Source: Lepus europaeus
Taxonomy: Eukaryota; Chordata; Mammalia; Lagomorpha; Leporidae
Assembly (NCBI RefSeq): GCF_033115175.1
Contig: NC_084831.1
Coordinates: forward strand, 7,722,540 to 7,786,539
Direction: 5' to 3'
Length of the DNA: 64,000 nt
Shown here: positions 63,241 to 64,000 of the stretch, in pieces
How positions within the stretch are numbered: the stretch's first letter is position 1
Layout: each line of letters starts with the position of its first letter
Program-made: the position numbers and the translations under genes
The notes under the pieces: model-generated
The model's database searches: none
What the model saw: the letters and a program-made list of their open reading frames with translations, nothing else
Told to the model about the DNA's origin: nothing

Positions 63241-63513
63241 ACGATTTATTTGATAGCCAGGGAAAGAGAGCTCCTATCCACCAGTATGTGCCCCAAACAC
63301 CTGAAATGGTTGGGGCTGGGACAAGCCAAAGCCAGGAGCTGGAAACTCCATCCGGGTCTCCTGTGTGGGTGGCAGGACCCGTCACCTGAGCCGTCGCTGC
63401 TGCCTCCCGGGGGCCACATTTGCCAGGAAGCCGCTCAGAAGCGGGAGCAGGGACCAGGCCCTCCAAAACAGGAAGTGGGCCTCTTAACCACCAGCCCAAA
63501 CATCTGCCTGTAA
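63241..63513 (-). mobile_element. C-SINE, antisense, older subfamily
   Basis: ACGATTTATTTGATAGCCAG, AAACTCCATCCGGGTCTCCT, CTGAGCCGTCGCTGCTGCCT and TTAACCACCAGCCCAAACAT. Confidence 0.83.
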
Positions 63514-63533
63514 AAGTGGATTCTGTTTTTCCT

Positions 63534-63867
63534 TTTAAAGATTTATTTATTTATTTGAAAGTCAAAGTTACACAGAGAGAGAAGGAGAGGCAGAGCCAGA
63601 GAGAGAGGTCTTTCATCTGCTGGTTCACTCCCCAGGTGGCCGCAATGGTCGGAGCTGTGCTGATCCAAAGCCAGGAGCCAGGAGCTTCTTCTGGGTCTCC
63701 CCCGTGGGTACAGGGGCCTAAGGACTTGGGTCATCTTCTCCTGCTCTCCCAGGCCATAGCAGAGAGCTGGATCGGAAGTGGAGCAGCTGGGTCTCGAACT
63801 GGTGCCCATATGGGATGCTGGCACTGCAGGCAGCAGCCTTACCTGCTGCGCCACAGCGCCGGCCCCC
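63534..63867 (-). mobile_element. C-SINE, antisense, well preserved
   Basis: TTTTAAAGATTTATTTATTT tail side, TCATCTGCTGGTTCACTCCC, CCCATATGGGATGCTGGCAC and CTGCGCCACAGCGCCGGCCC. Close to the consensus, so probably recent. Confidence 0.93.
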
Positions 63868-64000
63868 GATGTGTATTCTAATTTCGTATGCCACGGACTT
63901 TTTGAAGTGCCTGCATGGACCAGGCTTTCCCATCCTGGTGCTGTTGGGTCTGGCAGAGTGACTTCCACTGTGCACTGGGTTGTGACAAGAGTGAAGCAAG

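Larger units (their letters stand above)
59576..64000. other. Downstream intergenic region
   Basis: Four C-SINEs, an E-box minisatellite and a fragmented mariner-like element are listed separately. No coding exon is recognised. In human the next gene is FBXO2, which I expect to lie beyond this window. The rest is unique sequence without a clear feature. Confidence 0.7.

Noticed and set aside
1..64000. CRISPR arrays, bacterial operons, rRNA or functional tRNA genes
   Set aside because: None present. The tRNA-like boxes belong to C-SINEs, and the tandem arrays lack repeat-spacer structure.
59576..64000. Exons of the neighbouring F-box gene (FBXO2)
   Set aside because: I looked for F-box or sugar-binding-domain frames and saw none on either strand.

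Overview
The window is mammalian nuclear DNA, most likely from a lagomorph (rabbit, hare or pika). More than twenty copies of the lagomorph tRNA-derived C-SINE lie in it. They are recognisable by a 5' end near GGCCGGCGCTGTGG, a TTCGAGTCCCGGCTGCTCC core, a CT-rich stretch and a CAAATAAATAAA tail. The single protein-coding gene has vertebrate intron-exon structure. There are no bacterial operons, CRISPR arrays or ribosome binding sites.

Layout. Bases 1 to about 9,150 are upstream intergenic sequence with old MIR copies, one C-SINE, a perfect 21-bp hairpin and two AT-rich, homeodomain- or POU-motif-rich patches that could be enhancers. Bases 9,150-10,750 are a CpG island with a TATA-like box and a non-coding first exon ending in a consensus splice donor. 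Bases 9,763-28,939 are a 19-kb first intron. Bases 28,940-59,066 hold twenty coding exons of DISP3 (PTCHD2, dispatched RND family member 3), which join in frame to a 1,372-residue protein. A poly(A) signal follows at 59,549. Bases 59,575-64,000 are downstream intergenic sequence with four C-SINEs, a ten-unit E-box minisatellite and a mariner-like relic split by SINEs.

The gene. DISP3 is a polytopic membrane protein of the Patched/Dispatched/NPC1 (RND) superfamily. The sequence shows TM1, a large first luminal loop with sequons and two R-X-R-R motifs, a sterol-sensing domain (TM2-6) carrying a VDD motif in TM4, TM7, a second large loop, and TM8-12 with GSSVDY in TM10. A further hydrophobic C-terminal segment follows. 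All frames, splice phases and key motifs are intact. Intron 18 is a GC-AG intron, and the donor of exon 11 sits in an 11-bp tandem repeat.

Repeats. Intron 3 (12.2 kb) is mostly one decayed antisense LINE-1 that has been broken up by about nine C-SINE insertions, several with clear target-site duplications. A roughly 525-bp GGTGATGGA minisatellite appears to have expanded out of the L1 sequence itself. I see no second protein-coding gene and no convincing undescribed molecular system. The observations most worth checking are the hairpin, the furin-like sites in the first DISP3 loop, the GC-AG intron, the repeated splice donor and the enhancer-like TAAT clusters.
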